A stretch of DNA of 57,834 nucleotides from Jiangella anatolica (GCF_003236295.1 NZ_POTW01000035.1:1-57834), one strand, 5' to 3'; positions 18,301 through 27,781 are shown, counted from the first letter of the stretch. The notes: generated by a model from the sequence alone, not told the origin. Program-made: numbers and translations.

Positions 18301-19527
18301 GTGACCGGGCAGCTGTCGCTCGCGCAGGCGCGCCGGATCGCGCTGCGGGCCCAGCTGCTCGACCGCCCGCCGCCGGCTGCGCCGGTGACGGCGGCGCGGG
18401 TGCGGTCGGTGCTGCGGGCGCTCGGCGCGGTCCAGCTGGACGCCGTCAACGTGCTGGTGCGGTCGCACTATCTGACGCTGTACTCGCGGCTCGGGGCGTC
18501 CGCGCCGGAGCTGCTCGACGATGTCGTGTACCGGCGACGGCACGGGTTCGAGTACTGGGGGCACGCGATGTCGTTCGTCCCCGTCGAGCTGCACCCGGCG
18601 CTGCGCTGGCGGATGCGGCGGCGGGCCGAGCAGCCGTCCTGGCGGCGGTTCCGCGACCGGGTCGAGCGGGAGCGGCCCGGCTACCTGGACGCGCTGGCCG
18701 CCGAGGTCGGCGCGCGCGGGCCGCTGGCGTACGCGGACCTGGCCGACAAGGCGCCGCGGGACCGGTCCGCCCGCGCGGGGTACGCCGACTCGACGCTGCT
18801 CTGGTACCGCTGGTCGGACGGCAAGTCCGCACTGGAGGGGCTGTTCGACGCCGGCGAGCTGGCGGCCGCCGGGCGGCGCGGGTTCGAGCGGCTCTACGAC
18901 GTCCCGTCCCGGGTGCTGCCGTCGGCCGTGCTCGCGGCGCCCGGCCTGTCCCTGGCCGACGGTCAGCGCGAGCTGGTCCGCCGGGCGATGGCCGCCCTCG
19001 GCGTCGCCACCGCCCGCGACGTCGCCGACTACTTCCGGCTGCCCGGCGTCGAGACCCGGGCCCGGCTGCGCGAGCTGGTGTCGTCGGGGGAGCTGGCGCC
19101 GGCGCGGGTCGAGGGATGGGCGGACCCGGCCTGGCTGGCGCCGGGCCCGATCCCGCGCGCCGTCGACGGGCGGGCGCTGCTGTCGCCGTTCGACTCGCTG
19201 CTGTGGGAACGCGGCCGGGTGCGGCGGCTGTTCGGCTTCCGGCACAGCTTCGAGCTGTACGTGAAGCCGGACAAGCGTGAGTTCGGGTACTTCGTGCTGC
19301 CGTTCCTGCTCGGTGACGCGCTGGTGGCGCGCGTGGACGTCAAGGCGGACCGGCCGCGTGGGGCGCTCCTGGTCCCGGGCGCGTTCCTCGAGCCCGCCGC
19401 CTCCGAGGACGAGGTGGTTCCGGCGCTGGCCGAGGAGCTGTCCCGGCTGGCCGGCTGGCTCGGCCTGTCCGCCGTCGAGGTCGGGTCGCGCGGGTCGCTG
19501 GCCGGACCGCTGCGGCGGAGGTTCTAG
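18301..19527 (+). CDS. YcaQ/AlkZ-like winged-helix DNA glycosylase
   Basis: The 408-residue protein belongs to the HTH_42 (YcaQ/AlkZ) superfamily of interstrand-crosslink glycosylases. QLD at 45-47, within LGAVQLDAVNVLVRSH, fits the Q-hydrophobic-D catalytic motif of the YcaQ branch. LLSPFDSLLWERGRVRRLFGF and FRHSFELYVKPDKREFGYFVLP are hallmark blocks. GTG 18301 follows the ligase stop by 2 nt, so ligase and glycosylase are probably co-transcribed as a repair pair. The end shares CTAG with the convergent paralogue. Confidence 0.88.
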   Translation: MTGQLSLAQARRIALRAQLLDRPPPAAPVTAARVRSVLRALGAVQLDAVNVLVRSHYLTLYSRLGASAPELLDDVVYRRRHGFEYWGHAMSFVPVELHPALRWRMRRRAEQPSWRRFRDRVERERPGYLDALAAEVGARGPLAYADLADKAPRDRSARAGYADSTLLWYRWSDGKSALEGLFDAGELAAAGRRGFERLYDVPSRVLPSAVLAAPGLSLADGQRELVRRAMAALGVATARDVADYFRLPGVETRARLRELVSSGELAPARVEGWADPAWLAPGPIPRAVDGRALLSPFDSLLWERGRVRRLFGFRHSFELYVKPDKREFGYFVLPFLLGDALVARVDVKADRPRGALLVPGAFLEPAASEDEVVPALAEELSRLAGWLGLSAVEVGSRGSLAGPLRRRF

Positions 19528-20621
19528 GCCTTGCCGGCGGGGATCCGCAGCCGGACGTCGCGCCGGTCGGCGGCGGGGGCGGCGAACGCCAGCAGCCGGG
19601 ACGCCTCGGCCTCGAGCTCCGTCTCCTGGTCGCCCGTGAGCGGACGCAGCAGCTCGGCCGTCAGCGTGGCGGCGTCGTCGTCCACCGCCATGGTCCAGAA
19701 GCCGGCCACCTCGCCGTCGATCAGGACGGCGGCCTCCCAGCCGATCCGCGTCGCCGCCTCCGGGCCGACCAGGCGGGAGCGGTCGGCGAAGCCCAGGACG
19801 ACGTTGTCGGCGAGGGCGAGCAGCCGCGGCGGCGCGGGCGTGTCCGGGTCCGGACGTGGCGCGTCGGGGAGGTCGAACAGCTCCTCGCCGTGCTCGCCGG
19901 CGAATGTCAGCAGCTCCGGGCGCATCGCCTCGACGACCTCGCGCAGCCGGGTCAGCCCGCTCCACGCCTGGACGTCCTTCACCGTCGCCGGGCCGAACGC
20001 GGCCAGGTAGCGCCGGACCAGCGTGCTCGGCGGCACGCCGGGGGACAGCGGCCGGCCCAGCCAGTTGCCGGCCAGCGCGATGTGCGCCGGCCCGTGCCGG
20101 TTCCACAGCCCGTCCGGCGGCGGGTGGACGACCGGCAGCAGCCCCTGCACCGACCGGGCCAGCGCCGTCGGGTTGTGCCCGGGCCAGCGGGCGGCCAGCG
20201 CGGCAGCGAGCCGGGGCCGGGTCAGCCGGCCGTCGTCGAGCAGGTCCGCCGCCGCCTTCGCGAGGTCGTCCGGGTCGACGCCGTCGAGGGCCTTGCCCCA
20301 GGCGCCGCGCTGCCAGCGGGCCAGCATCGGCGCCAGCAGCGGCCGCAGCCACAGGTAGTCGTCGGTCGCGACGAGGTGCAGCGTGCCGCGGAACAGCGTC
20401 GCCCGGACGACGCTGCGGTCCAGTTGCAGCGCCGTCAGCCGCGCGACGGTGAAGCCCTCGACCCGGTTCCACAGCATGACGTACGGCGGGTCCGGATCCT
20501 GGCCCTGCAGCCCGCCGACGTCGCGGACGACGTCCAGCGCCGATCGGCCGACGCGGCCGAGCAGGTGCTGGCGCGCGAGCGTCGCCCGGTTCAGCCGCCG
20601 CCCGTCGAGTCGCTGGTGCAT
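19524..20621 (-). CDS. AlkZ-superfamily winged-helix protein
   Basis: The 365-residue protein is a second HTH_42/AlkZ-superfamily member, with Gln-Gly-Gln at 39-41 in GGLQGQDPDPPYVMLWNR, the Q-x-Q arrangement of Streptomyces AlkZ relatives. A central block has LFRGTLHLVATDDYLWLRP, and the C-terminal part resembles the family's beta-barrel domain. It is convergent with the YcaQ-like gene, sharing CTAG as both stop codons. It diverges from the OtrA-like gene across about 200 bp. Function in alkylated-base or crosslink excision is inferred from the family. Confidence 0.82.
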   Translation of the reverse strand: MHQRLDGRRLNRATLARQHLLGRVGRSALDVVRDVGGLQGQDPDPPYVMLWNRVEGFTVARLTALQLDRSVVRATLFRGTLHLVATDDYLWLRPLLAPMLARWQRGAWGKALDGVDPDDLAKAAADLLDDGRLTRPRLAAALAARWPGHNPTALARSVQGLLPVVHPPPDGLWNRHGPAHIALAGNWLGRPLSPGVPPSTLVRRYLAAFGPATVKDVQAWSGLTRLREVVEAMRPELLTFAGEHGEELFDLPDAPRPDPDTPAPPRLLALADNVVLGFADRSRLVGPEAATRIGWEAAVLIDGEVAGFWTMAVDDDAATLTAELLRPLTGDQETELEAEASRLLAFAAPAADRRDVRLRIPAGKA

Positions 20622-20652
20622 GTCAGCACCGTAGGCCCGATGGGGGCCACCG

Positions 20653-20667
20653 AGTGTCCTCGACACT
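20653..20667. promoter_or_regulatory. Short perfect palindrome AGTGTC-CTC-GACACT
   Basis: A 6-bp inverted repeat with a 3-bp spacer lies 32 bp upstream of the AlkZ-like start. A further GTGACACT occurs at 20683-20690. It could be an operator for the divergent pair; no regulator is adjacent. Confidence 0.35.
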
Positions 20668-20768
20668 GTCCCACCTCGAACCGTGACACTCGCGCGGAAA
20701 ACCGGTTGCCCGCGCGCACCGGCCGGTGATCGACTGGACACCACCAGCGAGTGAGAAGGGAGAGCGTC

Positions 20769-20879
20769 ATGCGCCGAGCTTTCGGGTCCACCCCAGTGAC
20801 TCCATTCGTCCGAGCAAGGGACTCGAAGCTCATTGCGTACGCTCAACCTGGGCATCCTCGCGCACGTCGACGCCGGTAA
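20769..20879 (+). CDS. Overlapping upstream ORF (36 aa) of the OtrA-like gene
   Basis: ATG 20769 has a strong ribosome site (AAGGGAGAG, 20756-20764) and encodes 36 residues, starting MRRAFGSTPV and ending in an Arg-rich RARRRR. It stops at TAA 20877-20879, 47 bp inside the OtrA-like gene in a different frame. It has the place and size of a leader peptide that could couple or attenuate translation of the TTG-initiated resistance gene. Whether it is translated is unproved. Confidence 0.5.
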   Translation: MRRAFGSTPVTPFVRARDSKLIAYAQPGHPRARRRR

Positions 20880-22800
20880 GACCAGCCTCACCGAGCGGCT
20901 GCTGTACGCCGCCGGTGTCATCGACGAGGTCGGCAGCGTCGACGCCGGCAGCACCCAGACCGACTCGCTCGCGCTGGAGCGCCAGCGCGGCATCACCATC
21001 AGATCCGCCGTCGTCGCGTTCACCATCGGCGACACGGCGGTCAACCTCATCGACACACCCGGCCACCCGGACTTCATCGCCGAGGTGGAGCGGGTGCTCG
21101 GCGTGCTCGACGGCGCCGTGCTGGTCGTGTCGGCGGTCGAGGGGGTGCAGGCGCAGACGCGGGTGCTGATGCGCACGCTGCGCCGCCTGCGCCTGCCGAC
21201 GCTGATCTTCGTCAACAAGCTCGACCGCGCCGGCGCCGACCTCGACGCCGTCACCGCGCAGCTGGCCGCGAAGCTGACGCCGCGGATCGTGCCGCTCGGC
21301 ACGGCCACCGGGCAGGGCACCGCGGCGGCCAGGTTCCGCCCGTTCACCAGCGACGACGGGCTCGACGCGCGGCTGGTGGACGCGCTCGCCGACGGCGACG
21401 ACGCGCTGCTCGCCGACTACGTCGAGGACCCGGCGGCGGTGACGCACCGGCGGCTGCTGCGATCGCTGGCCCGGCAGTCGCGACGCGCGCAGGTGCACCC
21501 GGTCTTCGCCGGCTCGGCGATCACCGGCGCCGGCGTCGCGGAGCTGACGGCGGGCATCGCGCGGCTGCTGCCGTCCACCCCGCAGGACGGCGCCGACGGG
21601 CGGCCGCAGGGCACCGTCTTCAAGGTCGAGCGCGGGCCGGCCGGTGAGAAGGTCGCCTACGTCCGCATGGTCGCCGGCACGCTGCGCGTCCGCGACCGGC
21701 TGGCCGCCGGCCGGGTCACCGCGCTGAGCGTCTTCGACGGCGGCGGCGCCCGGCCGCGGGGCGAGGCCGGCGCCGGCCGGATCGCCAAGGTGTGGGGCCT
21801 GACCGGCGTGCGCATCGGCGACACCCTCGGCGAACGCGCCGAGTCCGCCGAGCACCACTTCGCGCCGCCCACCCTGGAGACGGTCGTCGTGCCGCGACGG
21901 GCGCGGGACCGGGGCGCGCTGCACGCCGCGCTGGCCCAGCTGGCCGAGCAGGACCCGCTGATCGACCTGCGTCAGGACGACCTGCGGCAGGAGGTGTCGG
22001 TCTCGCTCTACGGCGAGGTGCAGAAGGAGGTCGTCCAGGCCACGTTGGCCGCCGACTACGGCCTCGACGTCGACTTCCGCGAGTCCACCACGATCCACGT
22101 CGAGCGGGTCACCGGCACGGGCGAGGCGGTCGAGTTGATGAAGCAGGACGGCAACCCGTTCCTCGCCGGGATCGGGCTGCGGGTCGAGCCGGCCGCCGAG
22201 CGCGAGGGGGTGCGGTTCGGCATCGAGATCGAGCTGGGATCGCTGCCACCGGCGTTCCTGCGGGCGATCGACGAGACCGTCCACGAGACGCTGCGGCAGG
22301 GGCTGCACGGCTGGGACGTGCCGGACTGCCGGGTGACGCTGATCCGGTCGCAGTACGCACCTCGGCAGAGCCACGCCCACGCCACGTTCGACAAGAGCAT
22401 GTCGAGCACGGCCGGCGACTTCCGGCTGCTGACGCCACTGGTGCTGACGACGGCGCTGGCCCGGGCCGGGACCTGCGTGCTGGAGCCGGTGCACCGGTTC
22501 GTGCTGGAGCTGCCGGCGGACTGTCTGGGCCAGGTGCTGCCGGTGCTGGCACGGCTGCGCGCGGTGCCGGGAACACCCGCGGCGACACCGGAGGGCTATC
22601 TGCTCGACGGCGATCTGCCGGCGGCGCACGCCCACGAGCTGCAGCAGTTGCTGCCGTCGCTGACCCGCGGCGAAGGCGTCCTGGAGACCCGGTTCGAGCG
22701 CTACCAGCCGGTCGCCGGCCCGCCGCCGGAGCGTCCGCGCACCGACCACGACCCGCTGCACCGCGAGGAGTACCTGCTGCGGGTCATCCGCCGGGTGTGA
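20833..22800 (+). CDS. otrA: OtrA/TetM-type ribosomal protection GTPase
   Basis: The 655-residue protein is an EF-G-like translational GTPase close in layout to OtrA of Streptomyces rimosus, which dislodges tetracyclines from the ribosome. AHVDAGKT (10-17), RGITI, DTPGH (74-78) and NKLD (128-131) are the G motifs. The C-terminus keeps LGSLPPAFLRAIDETVHETLRQGLHGW and ends in REEYLLRVIRRV, as in OtrA. Start is TTG 20833, which aligns with the short N-terminus of OtrA; AAGGGA is 11 nt upstream. The last 17 bp overlap the convergent gene. It may be resistance, or a housekeeping paralogue in a non-producer. Confidence 0.9.
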   Translation: MRTLNLGILAHVDAGKTSLTERLLYAAGVIDEVGSVDAGSTQTDSLALERQRGITIRSAVVAFTIGDTAVNLIDTPGHPDFIAEVERVLGVLDGAVLVVSAVEGVQAQTRVLMRTLRRLRLPTLIFVNKLDRAGADLDAVTAQLAAKLTPRIVPLGTATGQGTAAARFRPFTSDDGLDARLVDALADGDDALLADYVEDPAAVTHRRLLRSLARQSRRAQVHPVFAGSAITGAGVAELTAGIARLLPSTPQDGADGRPQGTVFKVERGPAGEKVAYVRMVAGTLRVRDRLAAGRVTALSVFDGGGARPRGEAGAGRIAKVWGLTGVRIGDTLGERAESAEHHFAPPTLETVVVPRRARDRGALHAALAQLAEQDPLIDLRQDDLRQEVSVSLYGEVQKEVVQATLAADYGLDVDFRESTTIHVERVTGTGEAVELMKQDGNPFLAGIGLRVEPAAEREGVRFGIEIELGSLPPAFLRAIDETVHETLRQGLHGWDVPDCRVTLIRSQYAPRQSHAHATFDKSMSSTAGDFRLLTPLVLTTALARAGTCVLEPVHRFVLELPADCLGQVLPVLARLRAVPGTPAATPEGYLLDGDLPAAHAHELQQLLPSLTRGEGVLETRFERYQPVAGPPPERPRTDHDPLHREEYLLRVIRRV

Positions 22801-23263
22801 CGGGGATCGTCGCCAGGTCGCCGAGCAGCAGCTCTCGATCCTCGTCGGTGCTGATGGCGGCGCCGGCCTCCCGGGCCTGCGCGAGGTGGCGCCGCGCCTC
22901 GTCCACGTCGCCGGCGACGGCGTGGGCGCGGGCCAGCGCCTCGTAGGCGAAGGCCAGGTCCCAGTCGCCGATGCCGTTGTCCTGGCACGTCGACAGCACC
23001 AGCCGGGCGTGGAACAGCGCCGGCTCGCCCCGTCCGAGGACGCAGTAGACGCGCGAGCACAGCCAGTGGCTGCGGGCGACGTTGTGCGGCGTGCCGACCT
23101 GCAGCCAGTGGTACGCCGACGCGTGCGCCTGGTGGACCATCAGCACGTCGTCGCCGGGGGAGCGGTCCTCGGACTCCATCAGCCGCCACGTGTCGTTGAA
23201 CAGGGCGGCGGCCAGGCGGCGGTGCAGCTCCGGGTCGATCGTCGCGGACGCGGTGTCGCTCAT
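22784..23263 (-). CDS. Small TPR-like hypothetical protein
   Basis: The 159-residue protein begins MSDTASATIDPELHRRL at ATG 23263, preceded by GGGGGGA. It is nearly all helical. The repeated pattern (WLQVGTPHNVARSHWLCSRVYCVLGRGEPALFHARLVL, then DLAFAYEALARAHAVAGD) looks like two or three TPR units. I recall similar conserved short proteins in other actinobacteria without a known role. It is divergent from the SARP regulator and convergent with the OtrA-like gene. A protein-binding accessory role is the most that can be inferred. Confidence 0.78.
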   Translation of the reverse strand: MSDTASATIDPELHRRLAAALFNDTWRLMESEDRSPGDDVLMVHQAHASAYHWLQVGTPHNVARSHWLCSRVYCVLGRGEPALFHARLVLSTCQDNGIGDWDLAFAYEALARAHAVAGDVDEARRHLAQAREAGAAISTDEDRELLLGDLATIPVTPGG

Positions 23264-23437
23264 GGTGAATCCCCCCGGAATCGGTCGTGACGGCACGCAT
23301 TGTCCCATGCGGCTCCGGCGGCGCCGCCTGCGAGACTCGCCTTCGTGGCCGGTCAGACCTACCGCGAGCGCTTGAGCACGTCCGCGTGGTGGTGATCGGT
23401 GAGCGTCGTCCACCGACGGCCGTGACAGGCTGGGTCC

Positions 23438-26400
23438 GTGCAGGTGGGCATTCTCGGGCCGGTCCGGCTCAGCGACGGCGACAGGGTCGTCGCCGTCGGC
23501 GGGGCGCGGCTGCGGGCGCTGCTGACCCGGCTGGCGCTGGAGCCGGGCGCGGTCGTGCCGATGCCGGCGCTGGTCGACGCGGTCTGGCCGGATGGTCCGC
23601 CGGGCGATCCGGTCAACGCCGTGCAGACGCTCGTGTCGCGGCTGCGCCGGCTGCTGGGGACCGGCGCCGAACTGCGGCAGGTCGCCGGCGGCTACCGGCT
23701 GGAGCTGGCCGCCGACGACGTCGACGCGGGCCGGTTCGAGCGGCTGGCCCGGGCCGGCCGGGACCGGCTGCGGGCCGGCGCCGCCGCCGAGGCGGTGACG
23801 GCGCTGCGCGCGGCCCTGGCGCTGTGGCGCGGCCGGCCGCTGGCCGACCTCGACGGGGCGGCGGTCGCCGGCCCGGTGCTGTCCCGGCTGGACGAACTGC
23901 GGCTGGCCGCCGCCGAGGACCTCGCCGAGGCGGAGCTGGCCGCGGGGACCACGGCCGCCGACGTCGCCGTGCGGCTGCGTGCGCTGGTCGCCGAGCAGCC
24001 GCTGCGCGAACGGCTGCGGGCGCTGCACGTGCGCGCACTGGTCGCGGCCGGCCGCCGGGCCGAGGCGCTGGAAGCGTTCGAGGACGCGCGGACGCTGCTG
24101 GCCGACCGGCTCGGCGCCGACCCGGGCGCGCAGCTGCGCGCCGCTCACCTGGACGCGCTGCGCGCCGACGAGCCGGTGCCGGCCCGGCCGGCGCTGCCGG
24201 CGCCGCTGACCTCGCTGATCGGCCGCGACGACGACCTCGCCGAGGTGACGAAGGCGCTGAGTCGAGCCCGGCTGGTGACGCTGACCGGGCCGGGCGGCGC
24301 CGGCAAGACCCGGCTGGCGGTGGCCGCAGCCGCGACGCTGCCGGTGCCGGTCCGGCTGGTCGAGCTGGCCGCGGTCGCCGACCCGGAGGAGGTGCCGCAG
24401 GCCGCCGCCGACGCGTTGCCGGCGCCGGGCACGGTCGAGCCGGCCGGGCGCACCGCCGTCGAGCGGCTGGTCGAGTCGTTCGGCGGCAGCGAGATCGTGC
24501 TGCTGCTGGACAACTGCGAGCACGTCGTCGACGCCGCGGCGGAACTGGCCGGCGAGCTGCTGCGTCGCTGCCCGCGGCTGCGGGTGCTGACGACCAGCCG
24601 CGAGCCGCTGCGGCTGCCCGGCGAGGCGCTGCACGAGGTCCGTCCGCTGGCGCCGGCCGACGCCGTCCGGCTGTTCGCCGAGCGCGCCCACGACGTCCGG
24701 CCGGAGCTGGACCTGGACCCGGCGCTGGTCGCCGAGGTCTGCCGCCGCCTGGACGGGCTGCCGCTGGCGATCGAGCTGGCCGCCGCCCGGCTGCGGTCGC
24801 TGCCGCTGGCCGAGCTGACGGACCGCCTCGGCGACCGGTTCGACGTGCTCACCCGCGGCGCCCGCACCGCGGACCAGCGGCATCGCACCCTGCGCGATCT
24901 GGTCGGCTGGAGCTGGGAGTTGCTCACCGAGCCGGAACGGACGCTGCTGGAGCGGCTGGCCGTCGTCCCGGTCGTGACGCCGGCCAGCGCCGCCGCGCAG
25001 GGTGGCCCGGACGCGCCCGAGCTGCTCGCGGCGCTGGTCGACAAGTCGCTGCTGCAGCTGGCCGAGGGCGCGCAGCCGCGGTACCGGATGCTGGAGACGA
25101 TCCGCGAGTTCGCGCTGGCCCGGCTGACCGCCTCCGGGCGCCGGGCGGCCGCGGAGGCCGCGCTGGTCGCGTCGGTGCTGGAGCTGACCGAGCGGGCCGA
25201 GCCGGGCCTGCGGTCGGCGGACCAGCCGCAGTGGCTGGTGCGGCTGCGCGGCGAGTGGGAGAACCTGCGCGCCGCGGTGCAGCTGGCCGTCGGCACGGAT
25301 CCGGCGACGGCGGTCCGGCTGGGCGCCGCGCTGGCGCAGTACTGGACGATCTCGTCGGACCACACCGCGACCACGCACCGGCTGCGCCGCCTGGTCGAGC
25401 TCGACGGCCCGGCCGACCCGGAGCACCGCGCGGTCGTCGTCGCGTACTACGTGCTCAACGCGCTGCTCGGCGAGCACAACCCCGAGGCGGCGCCGGCGAT
25501 CGCCGGCCGGCTGCGCGGGTGGGCCGGCGCGGCGCCGGCCGCCGGGCACCCGGTCCTTCCGCTGCTGGACCCGCTGCTGGCGCTGCTGGCCGACGAGACC
25601 GGGGCCGGCCTGGCCGCGGCCGACCGCCTGCTGCCCGCCGCCGGCGACTGGACCCGCGGCGGGCTGTTGCTGGTCCGCTCGATGCTCGCCGGCGCCGGCG
25701 GCGACCTGGCCGGCGCGATCGCCGACCTCGACGGCGCGGCGTCGGCGTACCGGGCGGCCGGCGACCTCTGGGGCGAGTCGACGACGCTGACCTTCCTGGC
25801 GCTGATGCGGACCAGGTCTGCTGACGCCGCCGCGGCGCCCGCGCTGGAGCGGGCGATCGGGCTGCGCCGGCGGCTGGACCCGTCCGACGAGGCGATCGAG
25901 CAGCGCGCCTGGCTGGCCCAGCTGCACGCCTGGACCGGCGCGCCGGAGCAGGCCCGGGCCGAGCTGACCGGCCTGGCCGGGCTCGCGGCGCCGTCGGTGC
26001 ACTGCGTCGTGCTGGTCCGGGTGCTGCTCGGCGATCTGGACCGGCTCGGCGGCGACCTCGCCGGCGCCCGCCGCTGGTACGGCGAGGCGGCGGCGCACGC
26101 CGCGGAGTCCGGTGAGCCGATGTTCGTCGCGATCCTCGGCACGTCGGCCGGGCACCTCGCGGTCGCGGCCGGCGCCGCCGACACCGCGGCCCGGGAGCTG
26201 ACCGCGGCGGCGACGGCGGCCGCGCACATCAAGGACCTGCCGCTGGTGGCGGCGGTCGGCGTCGCCGCGGCCGCGCTGGCCCGCTCGGACCGCGAGCCGG
26301 GCGCGGCGGCCGAGCTGCTCGGCGCCGCGCACGCCCTGCGCGGCGCCGCCGACGGCCTCAACCCCGACGTCGTCGAGCTGACGGCGCGGCTGCGGGCCGA

Positions 26401-26500
26401 GCTGGGCCAGGAGGAGTTCGCGACGGCGTACGAGCGCGGCCGCGGGCTGGCCGGCCCGGCCGCGAACGCGCTGATCCAGGACTACGTCCGCCGCCGGTAG
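23438..26500 (+). CDS. SARP/AfsR-like transcriptional regulator with NB-ARC and TPR domains
   Basis: The 1020-residue regulator has an OmpR-like winged helix (about 1-92, beginning MQVGILGPVRLSDGDRVV), a bacterial transcriptional activator (BTAD) helical domain (about 95-245), an NB-ARC ATPase with P-loop GPGGAGKT (284-291) and LLLDNCEHV Walker B, then a long TPR region. This is the AfsR/SARP-STAND plan used to switch on secondary metabolism. No biosynthetic cluster is in view, so its targets are unknown. GTG 23438 is preceded by CAGGCT at -13 to -8, suggesting a leaderless message. Confidence 0.92.
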   Translation: MQVGILGPVRLSDGDRVVAVGGARLRALLTRLALEPGAVVPMPALVDAVWPDGPPGDPVNAVQTLVSRLRRLLGTGAELRQVAGGYRLELAADDVDAGRFERLARAGRDRLRAGAAAEAVTALRAALALWRGRPLADLDGAAVAGPVLSRLDELRLAAAEDLAEAELAAGTTAADVAVRLRALVAEQPLRERLRALHVRALVAAGRRAEALEAFEDARTLLADRLGADPGAQLRAAHLDALRADEPVPARPALPAPLTSLIGRDDDLAEVTKALSRARLVTLTGPGGAGKTRLAVAAAATLPVPVRLVELAAVADPEEVPQAAADALPAPGTVEPAGRTAVERLVESFGGSEIVLLLDNCEHVVDAAAELAGELLRRCPRLRVLTTSREPLRLPGEALHEVRPLAPADAVRLFAERAHDVRPELDLDPALVAEVCRRLDGLPLAIELAAARLRSLPLAELTDRLGDRFDVLTRGARTADQRHRTLRDLVGWSWELLTEPERTLLERLAVVPVVTPASAAAQGGPDAPELLAALVDKSLLQLAEGAQPRYRMLETIREFALARLTASGRRAAAEAALVASVLELTERAEPGLRSADQPQWLVRLRGEWENLRAAVQLAVGTDPATAVRLGAALAQYWTISSDHTATTHRLRRLVELDGPADPEHRAVVVAYYVLNALLGEHNPEAAPAIAGRLRGWAGAAPAAGHPVLPLLDPLLALLADETGAGLAAADRLLPAAGDWTRGGLLLVRSMLAGAGGDLAGAIADLDGAASAYRAAGDLWGESTTLTFLALMRTRSADAAAAPALERAIGLRRRLDPSDEAIEQRAWLAQLHAWTGAPEQARAELTGLAGLAAPSVHCVVLVRVLLGDLDRLGGDLAGARRWYGEAAAHAAESGEPMFVAILGTSAGHLAVAAGAADTAARELTAAATAAAHIKDLPLVAAVGVAAAALARSDREPGAAAELLGAAHALRGAADGLNPDVVELTARLRAELGQEEFATAYERGRGLAGPAANALIQDYVRRR

Positions 26501-26517
26501 GCCGGCGCCGCCGGCCG

Positions 26518-27729
26518 TCAGCTCACGGTGATGCTGATCGGCCAGCGGACGAGATTGCGATCCAGACCCTCGCAGTACCGGATCGCCGTCGCGTAGATGT
26601 ACGCGGTCGAGCCGGTGGAGTTGAAGTTGATCGACGTGCTCTCCGGGTCCAGCAGCGACGGGTACTGGTAGCGCTCCTGGCTCGCGTGCGTCGAACAGTT
26701 CTCGCCGAACTGGCCGTACCGCGGCAGCTCCATCACCGTCTGCGGCGTCGTCCACGTGCGCAGATCGGTCGACGTCGAGGCGCGGACGACGGCCTTGGTG
26801 ACACCGCCGACGGTGGCGGTGCCGTGCGCGATCGCGAGGTAGAGGTTCTGGCCCTCCACCTTGATCAGGCTGCGGATCGGCCAGCCGAGCGAGGATGCGA
26901 CCGGCGCGCAGTCGTTGTCGCCCGGCTCGGTGCCGGGGGCGTACGGGCTGCTGAACTGGACGCCGAACCCGGTGCCGTCCCACGCCCGCCACGACGCCGG
27001 GTTGCCGAGGTCCTGCGGCAGCGTCCGGATGAGGCAGCTGCCCTCGCCGCTGGGCCGGTCGTAGGAGAGCGTCGCGTACAGGTAGCCGCCGGGGCCCTCG
27101 ACGATGGTGGAGGGGACGAAGGTGCCGACGCGGTCCGGGCTGGCGGCGTCGAACGGGACGTCGGGGCCGGCGATGAAGCGTGGCGTGCCGGTGGGCGGCG
27201 ACGTGAACGAGTAGCCGCCGTCGGTGGAGGTGGCCTGGACGGTGGTGCCGTACCAGCACTCGTCCTGGACCGAGCAGTCCAGACCGGTGTAGTGGTCCGG
27301 GTGGTAGTCCATCGCGACCAGCCCGTGGATCGTGTCGCCGTCCAGCGTGTAGAACGACTCCAGCCAGCCGCGGTTGTCGAAGGTCTCGGGCAGCGGGTTG
27401 GCGCCGGCGGCGTAGATCATGTGCCCGCAGTCGCGTTCTACGGCGTTCAGCGACGGGCCGATCGAGGCCCAGTGCTGGTAATGGGTGGCGATGAGGTGCA
27501 CGTCGCCGGACGAGTCGCGAAACGCTCGCGCGGCGGCGTCGGGCAGGTCGATCGTGGCGCACGCGTCGTCCCCGTAGTCGAAGACGATCTCCTGGGGGCC
27601 GGTGACGGCGAAGCCGACGGTGGCGAGCGCCGTCTCCTCGGCGGTGGCGGGCGTGAGCGCGGGCGCGGCGCCCACGAGGGCGACGGCGCCGACGGCCGCG
27701 AGGCGGCGCAGGACGTGCTGACGGGTCAT
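26518..27729 (-). CDS. Secreted beta-propeller-like protein (sialidase/GH43-like fold suspected)
   Basis: The 403-residue protein starts at ATG 27729 with GGAGGAG 8 nt upstream. It has a classic signal peptide: MTRQHVLRR, hydrophobic AAVGAVALVGAAPALT, then ATAEE. The mature part carries repeated blade-like blocks such as STDGGYSF, DRVGTFVPSTI, YLYATLSYD and STSTDLRTWT, as in sialidase or arabinanase-type five/six-blade propellers. Several Cys pairs suggest disulfides. A carbohydrate-related role is supported by its neighbours (hydroxyacid dehydrogenase, isomerase-like protein) and sugar-regulator-type operators upstream. The catalytic residues were not identified. Confidence 0.75.
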   Translation of the reverse strand: MTRQHVLRRLAAVGAVALVGAAPALTPATAEETALATVGFAVTGPQEIVFDYGDDACATIDLPDAAARAFRDSSGDVHLIATHYQHWASIGPSLNAVERDCGHMIYAAGANPLPETFDNRGWLESFYTLDGDTIHGLVAMDYHPDHYTGLDCSVQDECWYGTTVQATSTDGGYSFTSPPTGTPRFIAGPDVPFDAASPDRVGTFVPSTIVEGPGGYLYATLSYDRPSGEGSCLIRTLPQDLGNPASWRAWDGTGFGVQFSSPYAPGTEPGDNDCAPVASSLGWPIRSLIKVEGQNLYLAIAHGTATVGGVTKAVVRASTSTDLRTWTTPQTVMELPRYGQFGENCSTHASQERYQYPSLLDPESTSINFNSTGSTAYIYATAIRYCEGLDRNLVRWPISITVS

Positions 27730-27781
27730 CTCGGCTCTCCTCCGTACGACGGTGAACGGGGTGGACGATCGAGAATGTGGC

